This document shows, piece after piece, positions 26,665 through 35,223 of a DNA stretch of 64,000 nt. How positions within the stretch are numbered: the stretch's first letter is position 1; each line of letters opens with the position of its first letter. A program made the translations under genes and the position numbers. Source of the stretch: UBA1494_A sp963973975 (GTDB lineage: Bacteria > Bacteroidota > Bacteroidia > Flavobacteriales_E > Vicingaceae); NCBI GenBank assembly GCA_963973975.1, contig CAXBCF010000010.1, positions 40,549 through 104,548 of the forward strand, given 5' to 3'. Under the pieces are notes generated by a model. The model worked only from the letters and a program-made list of their open reading frames with translations, was not told where the DNA came from and searched no databases.

Positions 26665-29116
26665 GGCGTTAGAGATATACGGCTACATTCTGAAAGAACA
26701 TCTTTCAAATTGTTTTGTAAAGCAGCAAAACATTAACCCTGTTGAACTCAATAAAGAAAGGTTCAAAGTGAAAGCGATTTTTACCGCTTCAATTATTTTT
26801 TTAAAGAACAATACCAAAAGAGAAGATTGTAAGATTGTTTCTGCAACTAATCACTGGTTGAAAAATTCATTCGCTACAGAAAATTTATTTTCAGCAATCA
26901 TTGATAATGCAAATGAAAGACTGACAAAATTGGTTGATGACAACCTTTGTAATTTGACAGGTATTGAATCAATTGATGTTCCTTCGCTTTACGAAACCCT
27001 GTTGGGTATTGAAACTGGAAATGAAAGTAATGGAACGAAAATTTCAACGGCAAAGAATTATAGGAACAATTTAGGTAGCTACTATACGCCTGCAAACTTT
27101 GCAAAGTCCGTTACTGGAAAAACTATTGATACTTTTTTTGAATTAAATTTCGGAAGAGTCGGCAAAGAATTTCTAAAAGAAATTACTGCTATCAGTTTTG
27201 CTGACTTCTCTTGTGGTGGTGGTAATTTTATTATTGCAGTCATAGACTACTTTGAAATTCTGTTTGAAAAATGGAATATTGAAGAAGAAATTAAATTGCA
27301 ATTGCTGAAAGCAATTGCTTTAAATATTTCTGCCTTTGATGTGGATTGCTTGGCATTGGAGGTTGCAAAACTGAATTTGCTTTTACGAATTAAGCAACCG
27401 ATATACTACAATAGCTTAAGTGATAAATTTATTCATGCAAACTTTTTATTGCAATCTGATCTTGCTGTTGATGAATTAAAAAAGGTTGAAGTTTTTTCAT
27501 GCGGATTCATTTACCATGAACAACTCAGTTTGAGCAAAGACAAACTGAAAAACTATGATGTTGTTTTAGGAAATCCACCTTGGGAGAAAATAAGGTTTGA
27601 GGAAAAAAAGTTTTATGCTCTCTATTCAAATACAGTTGCTGAAAACCATTTCAAGTCAAGCCGAACAAATGAGATTACAGAAACAGAATTGAGCAATGTT
27701 TTATTAGCGGAATATTCAAAAGAGTTCAAACTTGAAATTGAAAAAGCTAAATCAGATTTAAAGAAGAATTCGTTCTTTAATTTGTCAAACAATGGTGAGT
27801 TGAACACTTATGCTTTGTTTACCGATGCTGCTGTGAAATTGAAAACCAAAAGAGGTGTTGTCGGTTTGGTTTTGAAAAGTGCAATTGTAACAAGTCAAGT
27901 CAATCAAAATCTTTTCAGGTACTTAACAAAGGGCAATTTTGTTGTTTCGATTTATGATTTTATCAATCGTAAAAAGATTTTCAATATTGATAGCAGAGAA
28001 CGATTTTGCTTTTTATTGCTGGGTAATCCTAAGATTGAAAAGTTTCATGTTTTAATGAACCTCAGTGAAGTTTCGAAAATTGAAAAAGCAAAATCGGAAA
28101 TTGAATTGTCTTATGATAGTTTGAAGATACTAAATCCCTTTACTGGAATGCTTCCAAACTTCTCAAATAAAATGGAAGCAGACTTTCTGTTAAGGGTTTC
28201 TTATGACTTCCCGTTTTTCAAAAATATTTATGAGGATGTGAGGTTCGGAAGAATTGTACACTTTACAAGTCATGCAGAATTTATCACGAAGAAAAAGGCA
28301 AAGGATAATATACCGATTTATGAGGGGAAATTCTTTAACCAATTTGATGGAAAGTTTTCAGGGTTTAATGGAGTAGCGGATGCGTTGAGATACCGGAACA
28401 AGTCATCTTCGGTGAATATTGATGAATCAAAAAAAGCCATTTCAGATTATTTTCCTGAATCGAGATTTTTTATTAATGCTCAAAAGTGGCAACAGCTTTC
28501 TAAAAACCACAATGAGAAATTTATGTTGGCTTGGAGAAGTTTAACTTCTGCAACTAACACAAGAACGTGCATTGCAACTGTGTTACCATTTATTCCTGCA
28601 TCGCAATCTGTTCAGTTCTTGACCACAAGCCAAAATGATTTGCTTTATTTGGCTGGGCTTTTCAATTCGGTGGTGTTTGATTTTATCTTGAAGAAAAAAC
28701 TTAGTGGGATTGATTTAACTCAGTCGGTGATAAACCAAATGCCTGTTCCGAACATTGAGCAAACCACAAGGAAAATAAACTTTAATGGTGGTGAAGCCAC
28801 CATTAAACATCATATTTCATTGCTTGTGTTTTCTCTTTTAAGAAATGACGTTCGTTTGAATGCTCTCTTTGAGAATTTAGAGTTAAAAAATGAAATCAGA
28901 AACGAAAACAAGTTTGAAACTGTCAGAAAAATTGATTTGCTTTTTATTGCCCTTTACAAATTAACTGCTTCTGAGGTTGAACTTGTGATTGCTGAATTTA
29001 GCAAGCAGTATTCAAAAGACGATTTGGTTTGGTTTAAGAATGAGTTAGGGGCGATACAACTAAATGAAACCATAAGCCCTGCCTGTAGTCTCGTTCCCCA
29101 TCTTTCCCCAAATTGA
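26657..29116 (+). CDS. Large N6-adenine DNA methyltransferase, R-M modification subunit 2
   Basis: An 819-residue paralogue-like methyltransferase with very different sequence from its neighbour. Motifs: X-like GSYYTPANFAK (140-150), I ADFSCGGGNF (182-191), II FDVD (227-230) and IV NPPW (306-309). The C-terminal half carries a type IIG-like target-recognition region (LAGLFNSVVFDFILK, INQMPVPN). No nuclease motif is seen in the N-terminal 135 residues. ATG 26657 lies inside the previous gene, so translation is coupled. Its last 57 bp overlap the 3' end of the convergent nuclease gene. Two methyltransferases beside one nuclease is what an asymmetric recognition site requires. Confidence 0.85.
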   Translation: MDKALEIYGYILKEHLSNCFVKQQNINPVELNKERFKVKAIFTASIIFLKNNTKREDCKIVSATNHWLKNSFATENLFSAIIDNANERLTKLVDDNLCNLTGIESIDVPSLYETLLGIETGNESNGTKISTAKNYRNNLGSYYTPANFAKSVTGKTIDTFFELNFGRVGKEFLKEITAISFADFSCGGGNFIIAVIDYFEILFEKWNIEEEIKLQLLKAIALNISAFDVDCLALEVAKLNLLLRIKQPIYYNSLSDKFIHANFLLQSDLAVDELKKVEVFSCGFIYHEQLSLSKDKLKNYDVVLGNPPWEKIRFEEKKFYALYSNTVAENHFKSSRTNEITETELSNVLLAEYSKEFKLEIEKAKSDLKKNSFFNLSNNGELNTYALFTDAAVKLKTKRGVVGLVLKSAIVTSQVNQNLFRYLTKGNFVVSIYDFINRKKIFNIDSRERFCFLLLGNPKIEKFHVLMNLSEVSKIEKAKSEIELSYDSLKILNPFTGMLPNFSNKMEADFLLRVSYDFPFFKNIYEDVRFGRIVHFTSHAEFITKKKAKDNIPIYEGKFFNQFDGKFSGFNGVADALRYRNKSSSVNIDESKKAISDYFPESRFFINAQKWQQLSKNHNEKFMLAWRSLTSATNTRTCIATVLPFIPASQSVQFLTTSQNDLLYLAGLFNSVVFDFILKKKLSGIDLTQSVINQMPVPNIEQTTRKINFNGGEATIKHHISLLVFSLLRNDVRLNALFENLELKNEIRNENKFETVRKIDLLFIALYKLTASEVELVIAEFSKQYSKDDLVWFKNELGAIQLNETISPACSLVPHLSPN

Positions 29117-30292
29117 AGAATTTTCAATTAGCTTATCTCTGTCGTCTGTATCAAGTATTTCAAGTTTGTAGTTTGTGTCGTCAATCCTTGTAAACAAAAG
29201 TATTTTGTTCACAAAACCCCCATCTTGCCCTAATTGCATTCTAGATATTGCGGTTAATTTCTCATCGTTATCTGTTACTCCTTTCAATTGCATTCTCCAA
29301 TTGCTGTTTCCAGGGGTATAGAAAACAGGATTTACCTTATAAATCTTTCCTCCTAAATGAATATCTATATTCTTTGAAGCATCAACATCATCAGGATCCA
29401 ATCCGAAATAGACTACACTACCTTGAAGAAGTTCTCCGTTATGCTTTCCCTTCTTAGACATATCAAGTTGATTTTTTGAACCGCCTGTCATTCTCCCTGT
29501 TTCAATCCACATTGAGCCTTCGTGTAATTCAATAGTTTCGTTTACAACATTTATTTCTTTATTTTCTTCAACAAGTATTTCCTCTTTGAAAACAACTTTC
29601 TTAAATCCTCTTGGTGGTCTTTTCGGTTTTAGTTTTCCGAAACTTTTTAATAACGCATCATAAGCAGCAGAATCTTTTTCGCCAAATTCTCGGTTAATTT
29701 TATTGAATTTGGCCCTGTTCACTATTTCAGGCAAAACGATTTTGCTATTGACAAGAATTTCCAAAACTTCAATAGTAAGTCTTTGACAACTTGGGTGCTC
29801 ATTATTCATTATCTTGTTGTAGTGCTCATAAATATCAGCCATAAATTCAATTCCCATTTCATCCTCTTCATTATTGAAATTGACACATACAGAAGATTCA
29901 ATACTTTGGAAAAGTCCTCTTTCGGTCAAGTTAGAAGAACCTACAACTGCTCTTGAAAAAGTGTCTCCTTCAAAAGCGTAAATTTTAGGATGGTAAATTA
30001 TATTATTTGGAGAGAATACAATGTAGGTTTCAATTTCCAGTTCAATAAGTTTCTCCAAAGCCTCTTTGGAAGTTCCGTTCAAGTCAACTCCTACATACAA
30101 ACGAATTGCTCCACCCCTTGCTTTAAAAGCTGTTAATTGGTCAATAATATTGTTGATGCCGCCAATGCTAACAAATGCAATAAACGCATTAAAAGAGTTA
30201 AATTTTTCATCAATCAATGAATCAATAATTAAATTTCCTGCTGTGGAGTCACTTGTTGGGTCTAAACCTTGTCCGATAAATCTTAATTCCAT
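29060..30292 (-). CDS. PLD-family restriction endonuclease (BfiI/NgoFVII-like)
   Basis: A 410-residue nuclease of the phospholipase D superfamily with one catalytic motif: His101 and Lys103 in YHPKIYAFEG, Asn121 in VGSSNLTERG, and Glu132 in SIESSV. The spacing matches the active-site residues I recall for BfiI (H105, K107, N125, E136), a metal-independent restriction enzyme working as a dimer. Residues 1-160 are the PLD domain. The C-terminal part (about 250-410), with WIETGRMTGGSKNQLDMS and YFGLDPDDVDASKNI, fits a DNA-recognition domain of the NgoFVII type. It is convergent with and overlaps methyltransferase 2. Restriction activity is inferred from motif plus context. Confidence 0.8.
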   Translation of the reverse strand: MELRFIGQGLDPTSDSTAGNLIIDSLIDEKFNSFNAFIAFVSIGGINNIIDQLTAFKARGGAIRLYVGVDLNGTSKEALEKLIELEIETYIVFSPNNIIYHPKIYAFEGDTFSRAVVGSSNLTERGLFQSIESSVCVNFNNEEDEMGIEFMADIYEHYNKIMNNEHPSCQRLTIEVLEILVNSKIVLPEIVNRAKFNKINREFGEKDSAAYDALLKSFGKLKPKRPPRGFKKVVFKEEILVEENKEINVVNETIELHEGSMWIETGRMTGGSKNQLDMSKKGKHNGELLQGSVVYFGLDPDDVDASKNIDIHLGGKIYKVNPVFYTPGNSNWRMQLKGVTDNDEKLTAISRMQLGQDGGFVNKILLFTRIDDTNYKLEILDTDDRDKLIENSSIWGKMGNETTGRAYGFI

Positions 30293-30511
30293 TTAGTTTT
30301 TTTATAGTATTCACATTAAGTCTAATATATACAGTTAGCGTTGGCAAAATAATAGCTCTTTTGGTTTTTTCAGCATGTTACAAAACATCAGTTCCTCTAA
30401 AAACCCTCAATGAGTTTTCATTTAAACAAAAGTTGTTGCTAAAAATAGCATTTTTTATACAATTTAGGGTTCTTGGAAAAATGGGCTATAATTGTTTCTC
30501 CCTTCACCCTC
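30293..30511. other. Right junction of the R-M island
   Basis: 219 bp between the nuclease start and the E1 gene end. It contains ACAGTTAGCGTTGGCAA (30331-30347), whose TTGGCAA also occurs inverted in the left-edge hairpin, a short IR ATGTTACAAAACAT (30375-30388) and GCTAAAAATAGC. No gene is seen. Confidence 0.35.
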
Positions 30512-32491
30512 CTAATACTCCAACAACTCTTTCAGCGTCGCCTTCAATCGAGTTTCAGGAAGAAAGTTTGCTTCTAAGGTAGAAGTAAAGGGAACTGGAG
30601 TATCAATTGAAGCCAATCGTTTGACAGGCGCATCTAAGTATTCAAAGCACTCCTCTCCTATTCTAGCAGCAATTTCACCGCCGAGGCCACCAAACAAAGT
30701 ATCTTCGTGCAATACCAACACTCTCCCTGTTTTCTTCACTGCTTCTGCAATTGAATCCCAATCTAATGGCACTAGCGTTCTCAAATCTAAAATGTTGGCA
30801 GAAATCTCTAATTCTTCAACTGCTTTTAAGGCCCAATGCACTCCCATTCCATAAGTAATGATTGAAAGCTGTTCCCCATTTTGAACGAACTTAGCTTTTC
30901 CGAAAGGAATGTTGTAATAATCAACAGGAACGTCTGACTTAATGCTTCTATAGAGCGCTTTATGTTCAAAAAATAAAACAGGATTTGGATCTTCAAAGGC
31001 AGTTAGTAAAAGTCCTTTGGCATCCTCAGGATTTGATGGATAAGCAATTTTTAAACCCGGAATGTGGGCAAACCAAGCCTCGTTGCTCTGAGAGTGAAAT
31101 GGCCCTGCAGCAACTCCGGCACCTGTTGGCATCCGAATTACCACATCGGCATTTTGCCCCCATCGCCAATGAATTTTAGCGAGGTTGTTGACAATTTGAT
31201 TAAATCCCTCAGATACAAAATCAGCAAACTGCATTTCAACCATGGCTTTAAAGCCCTTGATTGAAAGTCCCAAAGCACTTCCAACGATGGCTGCTTCACA
31301 AAGCGGCGTATTTCGAACTCTTACCTTTCCATACTTTTCAACCAAACCTTCAGTTGCTTTAAAAACACCTCCATAATCAGCAATGTCTTGCCCCATGTAA
31401 ATCAAATTGGGATGTCTTTTTAAAGCAAGGTCCAAAGCATTGGCAATGGAATCAATTAATCGCATTTCTTGAGTTTCTCCTGCTTTCTCTTCGTGTTTAA
31501 AATCAAAGGCAGCATACACATCGTTCAATTCTTCTATGGTGTTTGGCTGAACCTCTTCTTCAGAAAATGCTTGCTCAATGGCACGTTCAATTTCATCCTT
31601 AATTTTCTTTCTTTCTATGGTAATTAATTCCTCGGTCAATACCTTTTGTTCAAGCAAAAGCTTTTCAAAATTGATCAATGGGTCTTTCTTTGCCCATTCA
31701 TCCATCAGTTCTTGAGGCACGTATTTAGTTCCCGAAGCTTCTTCATGTCCGCGCATGCGAAAAGTTAAACATTCTAATAAAATTGGTCTAGGAAATTGCC
31801 GCATTGACTCTGCCAACTCTTTCACTTGATAATTAACCGCCAAAATATTGTTTCCATCTACTTGGTATGCCTCCATTCCATAACCAATTCCTTTATCGAT
31901 AAATTGCTTGCAACGAAACTGTTCTGAAGATGGAGTTGAAAGTCCGTAACCATTGTTTTCAATGACAAAAATGACTGGCAGGTTCCAAACGGAAGCTACA
32001 TTGAGTGCTTCGTGAAAATCTCCTTGACTCGTTGCTCCATCACCTGTAAAAGCCAATGTTATCGATTGATTTTGTTTGATAAGGTTAGCCAAAGCAATGC
32101 CATCTGCAACTCCTAATTGAGAACCTAAATGTGAAATCATTCCAACAATTCCATCTTCATTCGAACCAAAATGAAATGAGCGATCTCGTCCTTTGGTATA
32201 GCCTGATTTTTTACCTTGAAATTGAGCAAATAATTTTCCCAACGACATGTTCCTAGCAGTAAAAACTCCGAGATTTCTATGCATTGGAAGAATGTAATCA
32301 TCTTGATTCAAAGCTGTTGTAGCTCCTACTGAAATAGCTTCTTGTCCAATTCCCGAAAACCATTTTGAAATTTTACCTTGACGAAGTAAAACAAGCATTT
32401 TTTCTTCAATCATTCTAGGTTTCAACAAAGCCCTGTATAAATCGCTTAGCTCTTGGTCGCTGTAGTTTGTTCGGTCGTAATAGATGCTCAT
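30512..32491 (-). CDS. Fused 2-oxoacid dehydrogenase E1 alpha/beta (pyruvate or branched-chain)
   Basis: A 659-residue thiamine-diphosphate enzyme that decarboxylates a 2-oxoacid and acylates the lipoyl arm of an E2 partner. The alpha half (1-320) carries the TPP motif from GDG (150-152) to NN (179-180) and the RMRGHEEAS segment. The beta half (from about 335) contains GQDIADYGGVFKATEGL, NTPLCEAAIVG and HEDTLFGGLGGEIAARI. Alpha and beta are separate genes in most bacteria; this fusion is common in Bacteroidota and is usually annotated as 2-oxoisovalerate dehydrogenase. The exact substrate is undecided. E2 and E3 genes are not in the window. Confidence 0.88.
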   Translation of the reverse strand: MSIYYDRTNYSDQELSDLYRALLKPRMIEEKMLVLLRQGKISKWFSGIGQEAISVGATTALNQDDYILPMHRNLGVFTARNMSLGKLFAQFQGKKSGYTKGRDRSFHFGSNEDGIVGMISHLGSQLGVADGIALANLIKQNQSITLAFTGDGATSQGDFHEALNVASVWNLPVIFVIENNGYGLSTPSSEQFRCKQFIDKGIGYGMEAYQVDGNNILAVNYQVKELAESMRQFPRPILLECLTFRMRGHEEASGTKYVPQELMDEWAKKDPLINFEKLLLEQKVLTEELITIERKKIKDEIERAIEQAFSEEEVQPNTIEELNDVYAAFDFKHEEKAGETQEMRLIDSIANALDLALKRHPNLIYMGQDIADYGGVFKATEGLVEKYGKVRVRNTPLCEAAIVGSALGLSIKGFKAMVEMQFADFVSEGFNQIVNNLAKIHWRWGQNADVVIRMPTGAGVAAGPFHSQSNEAWFAHIPGLKIAYPSNPEDAKGLLLTAFEDPNPVLFFEHKALYRSIKSDVPVDYYNIPFGKAKFVQNGEQLSIITYGMGVHWALKAVEELEISANILDLRTLVPLDWDSIAEAVKKTGRVLVLHEDTLFGGLGGEIAARIGEECFEYLDAPVKRLASIDTPVPFTSTLEANFLPETRLKATLKELLEY

Positions 32492-32513
32492 AAAGCTTGA
32501 AATGGTAAGGCAT

Positions 32514-32521
32514 CAAAGTTA
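32514..32521 (-). promoter_or_regulatory. Putative -7 promoter box for the E1 fusion gene
   Basis: The minus strand reads TAACTTTG, a TAnnTTTG match, 23 bp before the ATG at 32491. Confidence 0.4.
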
Positions 32522-32568
32522 TTCTTAAATAACTAATTTTGAAGTTGAAAATAAATCTTTTTCAACCC

Positions 32569-32718
32569 ATGATTTTGCAAGAAATATTTATTGGATTTGT
32601 TGGCTTAATCGCGATTGCTTATTTAGTTTATTATGTTATCAAACAAACTAAATCACACGATTGTGATGACTGTGGCTTAATGAAAATGAAAAAAGAAAGC
32701 GAAGCAAAAAACAAATAA
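32569..32718 (+). CDS. FeoB-associated-type Cys-rich membrane protein
   Basis: A 49-residue protein: one N-terminal membrane helix (MILQEIFIGFVGLIAIAYLV), then a short cytoplasmic tail with HDCDDCGLMKMKKE. A single helix followed by CxxC and a Lys-rich end matches the FeoB-associated Cys-rich membrane protein family, thought to assist ferrous iron uptake, perhaps by binding metal. No feoA or feoB lies in this window, so the gene is an orphan here. It precedes the membrane-protein gene at 32733 by 14 bp and may be co-transcribed with it. Confidence 0.65.
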   Translation: MILQEIFIGFVGLIAIAYLVYYVIKQTKSHDCDDCGLMKMKKESEAKNK

Positions 32719-32732
32719 TACTGCAGCGATTT

Positions 32733-33404
32733 ATGCAACAAACCACCACACTCGATAAAATTACTTACGCGTTTCTAATTGTAATCTACCTCGTTGGATT
32801 ATACCTTGATCAAACAGATCGAATTTACTTTGACACACAATATGCTCAAGAAGATGGTTTTGTAGAAAATATTTCAGCATTGGGTTTACTGTTTGTTACT
32901 CTTGTTCTATGGATTCGTCTGATCAAATTGTGGAGTTCAAAATCAATCACTTGGAAAATTGGCGTATTTTTTATGGGACTGGTTTTTTTGTTTGGTGCAG
33001 GAGAAGAAATCTCTTGGGGACAGCGAATCCTTGGGGTTGAATCGAATGAATTTTTCTTGGAAAACAATGCTCAAAAAGAAACAAATCTACACAACCTTGT
33101 TGTTGGTGAAACCAAGGTTAATAAATTGATTTTCTCTCAAATCATGTTTCTAGTTTTGTTTATCTATTTCATCATTTATCCTTATTTGTACAAGAAAAAA
33201 ATGTGGGTTCAGAACTTAACCAATCAATTTGCCATTCCAGTTGCCCGCACACACCATATTGTGTTCTTTTTAGCTTATACTGGATTAATTTTAATCATGG
33301 ACTCAAGCAGAAGATGGGAAGTGCTCGAATTGATGTTTGCGATGGTTTTTTTCCTCATTTTCTATAGACCAAAAAACCATGAAAAAATAAACCTTGCCAA
33401 CTAA
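32733..33404 (+). CDS. Conserved integral membrane protein with a GEEISWGQR motif
   Basis: 223 residues with about six hydrophobic segments. Between segments three and four is FGAGEEISWGQRILG (about 87-101), an acidic and aromatic motif I associate with a widespread family of uncharacterised bacterial membrane proteins; conserved Glu and Arg within a membrane setting suggest an enzymatic or ion-handling site, but the function is unknown. HNLVVGETKVNKL and, later, RTHHIVFF are further conserved-looking points. It lies between the small Cys-rich membrane protein and a lipid kinase gene, which fits an envelope role. Confidence 0.7.
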   Translation: MQQTTTLDKITYAFLIVIYLVGLYLDQTDRIYFDTQYAQEDGFVENISALGLLFVTLVLWIRLIKLWSSKSITWKIGVFFMGLVFLFGAGEEISWGQRILGVESNEFFLENNAQKETNLHNLVVGETKVNKLIFSQIMFLVLFIYFIIYPYLYKKKMWVQNLTNQFAIPVARTHHIVFFLAYTGLILIMDSSRRWEVLELMFAMVFFLIFYRPKNHEKINLAN

Positions 33405-33430
33405 ATTAACTAATTTGTACCCAAACAATA

Positions 33431-34333
33431 ATGGAAACAAAAGCACTTATTTTGGATACTAAAACAACTAAAAAGCTTCACTTTCAATACATTATTAACC
33501 CTATTTCAGGGGTTTCTAAGAAGCTTAGAATTGTAGAAAAAGTACAAAGTCTAATGCCAAAAACGACCAATTATGGCATCACTTTTACACAAGAAGTTGG
33601 TCATGCATCTCAGATAGCTCGCGAAGCCGTTGAAAAAAAGGTAGATGCAGTGATAGCAGTTGGCGGCGACGGAACAGTTAATGAAATAGCAAAATCGCTT
33701 GTACATACTGATGTGGCTTTAGGCCTTATTCCTTGTGGATCAGGAAATGGTTTTGCAAGGCATTTAAAAATTCCACTAAACTCTGAAAAAGCGATACAAC
33801 GAATCAATGAGTTCAATGTCAAAAAAATTGATGCTGCAAAAATAAACCGTGAAGTGTTTGTTGCTTCAGCCGGCTTTGGATTTGATGCTCAAGTAAGCGA
33901 GAAATTCAATCAATCTAAGCAGCGAGGCTTTTTAGCCTACATGCAATTAGGAGCAAAAGAATTCTTTAATTACAAGCCACAAACATTTGACATAGTGATT
34001 GATGGAGAGAAAAAAACAGTTACCGTTTTTTTATTAACCGTTGCCAATATTGGACAATATGGCAACAATGCTTGGATTGCTCCACAAGCATCCGTTTTAG
34101 ATGGTAAACTGAATGTTTGCATGCTAAAACCCTTTCCTCCTCACCTTGCACCTGACATTATTTACAAGGTTTTTAATAAGCAAATTGAAGCATCAGATTA
34201 CTATGAAAGCTTTGAGGCAGAAACCATTGAAATAATTAATCCAGGTAAGTACCATGTTGATGGAGAACACAAACTCTCATCTACTGATTTAAAAATTAAG
34301 GTATTGCCGGGAGCTTTGAAGGTGATTTATTGA
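33431..34333 (+). CDS. Diacylglycerol/sphingosine kinase-family lipid kinase (YegS-like)
   Basis: A 300-residue ATP-dependent lipid kinase of the DAGK catalytic-domain family. The nucleotide-binding GGDGTVNE (78-85) and GLIPCGSGNGFARHL (97-111) are the family signatures; FGFDAQVS follows around 147. The C-terminal half is the beta-sandwich lipid-binding domain, ending YHVDGEHK, which is typical of YegS/BmrU proteins. It probably phosphorylates a diacylglycerol-like or other membrane lipid on the inner face of the membrane. The preceding gene ends 26 bp upstream. Confidence 0.88.
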   Translation: METKALILDTKTTKKLHFQYIINPISGVSKKLRIVEKVQSLMPKTTNYGITFTQEVGHASQIAREAVEKKVDAVIAVGGDGTVNEIAKSLVHTDVALGLIPCGSGNGFARHLKIPLNSEKAIQRINEFNVKKIDAAKINREVFVASAGFGFDAQVSEKFNQSKQRGFLAYMQLGAKEFFNYKPQTFDIVIDGEKKTVTVFLLTVANIGQYGNNAWIAPQASVLDGKLNVCMLKPFPPHLAPDIIYKVFNKQIEASDYYESFEAETIEIINPGKYHVDGEHKLSSTDLKIKVLPGALKVIY

Positions 34334-34485
34334 TTAAGAGCTCTGAATCCTTTACTTATTAATTAAAAATAGGGGTTCTTAGGGCACTACTTTCGAATAA
34401 TTGAACTACTAAATAATCCAATTTTTCCTTCTATCTTGTTTTTTTTGTATCTACTTTTAATTTTTCATATTTCAATACAGTATTG

Positions 34486-35223
34486 ATGCAAAATATATTA
34501 ATAACAATTTGTGCAAGAGGCGGTTCTAAAGGAATTCCTCGAAAAAATATTAAACTAATTGGGTCTACTCATGTGATTGGCTATTCAATAAAACAGGCAC
34601 AAAAATTTGCTGCATTGATGAAAAAAAATGGTGATGCAAATGTCAATATTGAACTTTCCACCGATGATCAAGAAATTAAAGAGATTGCTAAAATTTATGG
34701 CTTAGAAAACGATTATACAAGGTCAGCAGAGTTGGCTAATGATACAGCGGGCAAGCAAGACGTAATAAAGGACATATTGCTTTTCTCTGAAAAAGAAAAT
34801 CACATTCAATATGACTTAATCTTAGACTTAGATGTTTCTGCACCAATGCGCTCAATTGATGATTTAATTGAAGCTTATGCTAAGATTAATTCCTTACCAA
34901 AAATTGATAATTTATTTTCGGTTTCTGAGGCTAAGAAAAACCCCTACTTTAACATGGTTGAAATGAATGAAGATGGAACCTGTAGAATTTCTAAAAAACC
35001 AGATAATCCAATACTTTCTAGACAAAAAGCACCAAAAGTTTATGAAATGAACGCCTCATTTTATTATTACAAAAGGCCTTTTTTTGAATCTAATATGTAC
35101 TTGTTTGCGAATGCCACTATTTTCGAAATGCAGCATGATTCTTTTGATTTTGACCATCAAGTTGATATGGACTTTTTTGAATACCTCGTTGTAAACAATA
35201 AACTTAATTTTGAAATTGAATGA
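34486..35223 (+). CDS. neuA: CMP-nonulosonate (acylneuraminate) cytidylyltransferase, NeuA-like
   Basis: Activates a sialic-type nine-carbon sugar with CTP, giving the CMP-sugar used by transferases. The N-terminal CTP-binding loop is CARGGSKGIPRKN (10-22), followed by STDDQEI, DLDVSAPMRS and MNASFYYYKR. The 245-residue length fits NeuA/LegF/PseF. An in-frame TTG directly before ATG 34486 is less likely as a start. It begins a block with overlapping or abutting genes (Gfo/Idh oxidoreductase, SDR, transferase), an order that recalls the ptmB/ptmF/ptmA group of Campylobacter legionaminate loci (from memory). The exact sugar (neuraminate, legionaminate or pseudaminate) cannot be read from sequence alone. 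Confidence 0.85.
   Translation: MQNILITICARGGSKGIPRKNIKLIGSTHVIGYSIKQAQKFAALMKKNGDANVNIELSTDDQEIKEIAKIYGLENDYTRSAELANDTAGKQDVIKDILLFSEKENHIQYDLILDLDVSAPMRSIDDLIEAYAKINSLPKIDNLFSVSEAKKNPYFNMVEMNEDGTCRISKKPDNPILSRQKAPKVYEMNASFYYYKRPFFESNMYLFANATIFEMQHDSFDFDHQVDMDFFEYLVVNNKLNFEIE

Noticed and set aside
24034..30292. The island as a BREX or DISARM defence system
   Set aside because: There is no helicase, PglZ, BrxC/BrxL or DrmA/DrmB-type gene; the only nuclease is a PLD enzyme with BfiI-like spacing, which fits a type II-like R-M system.
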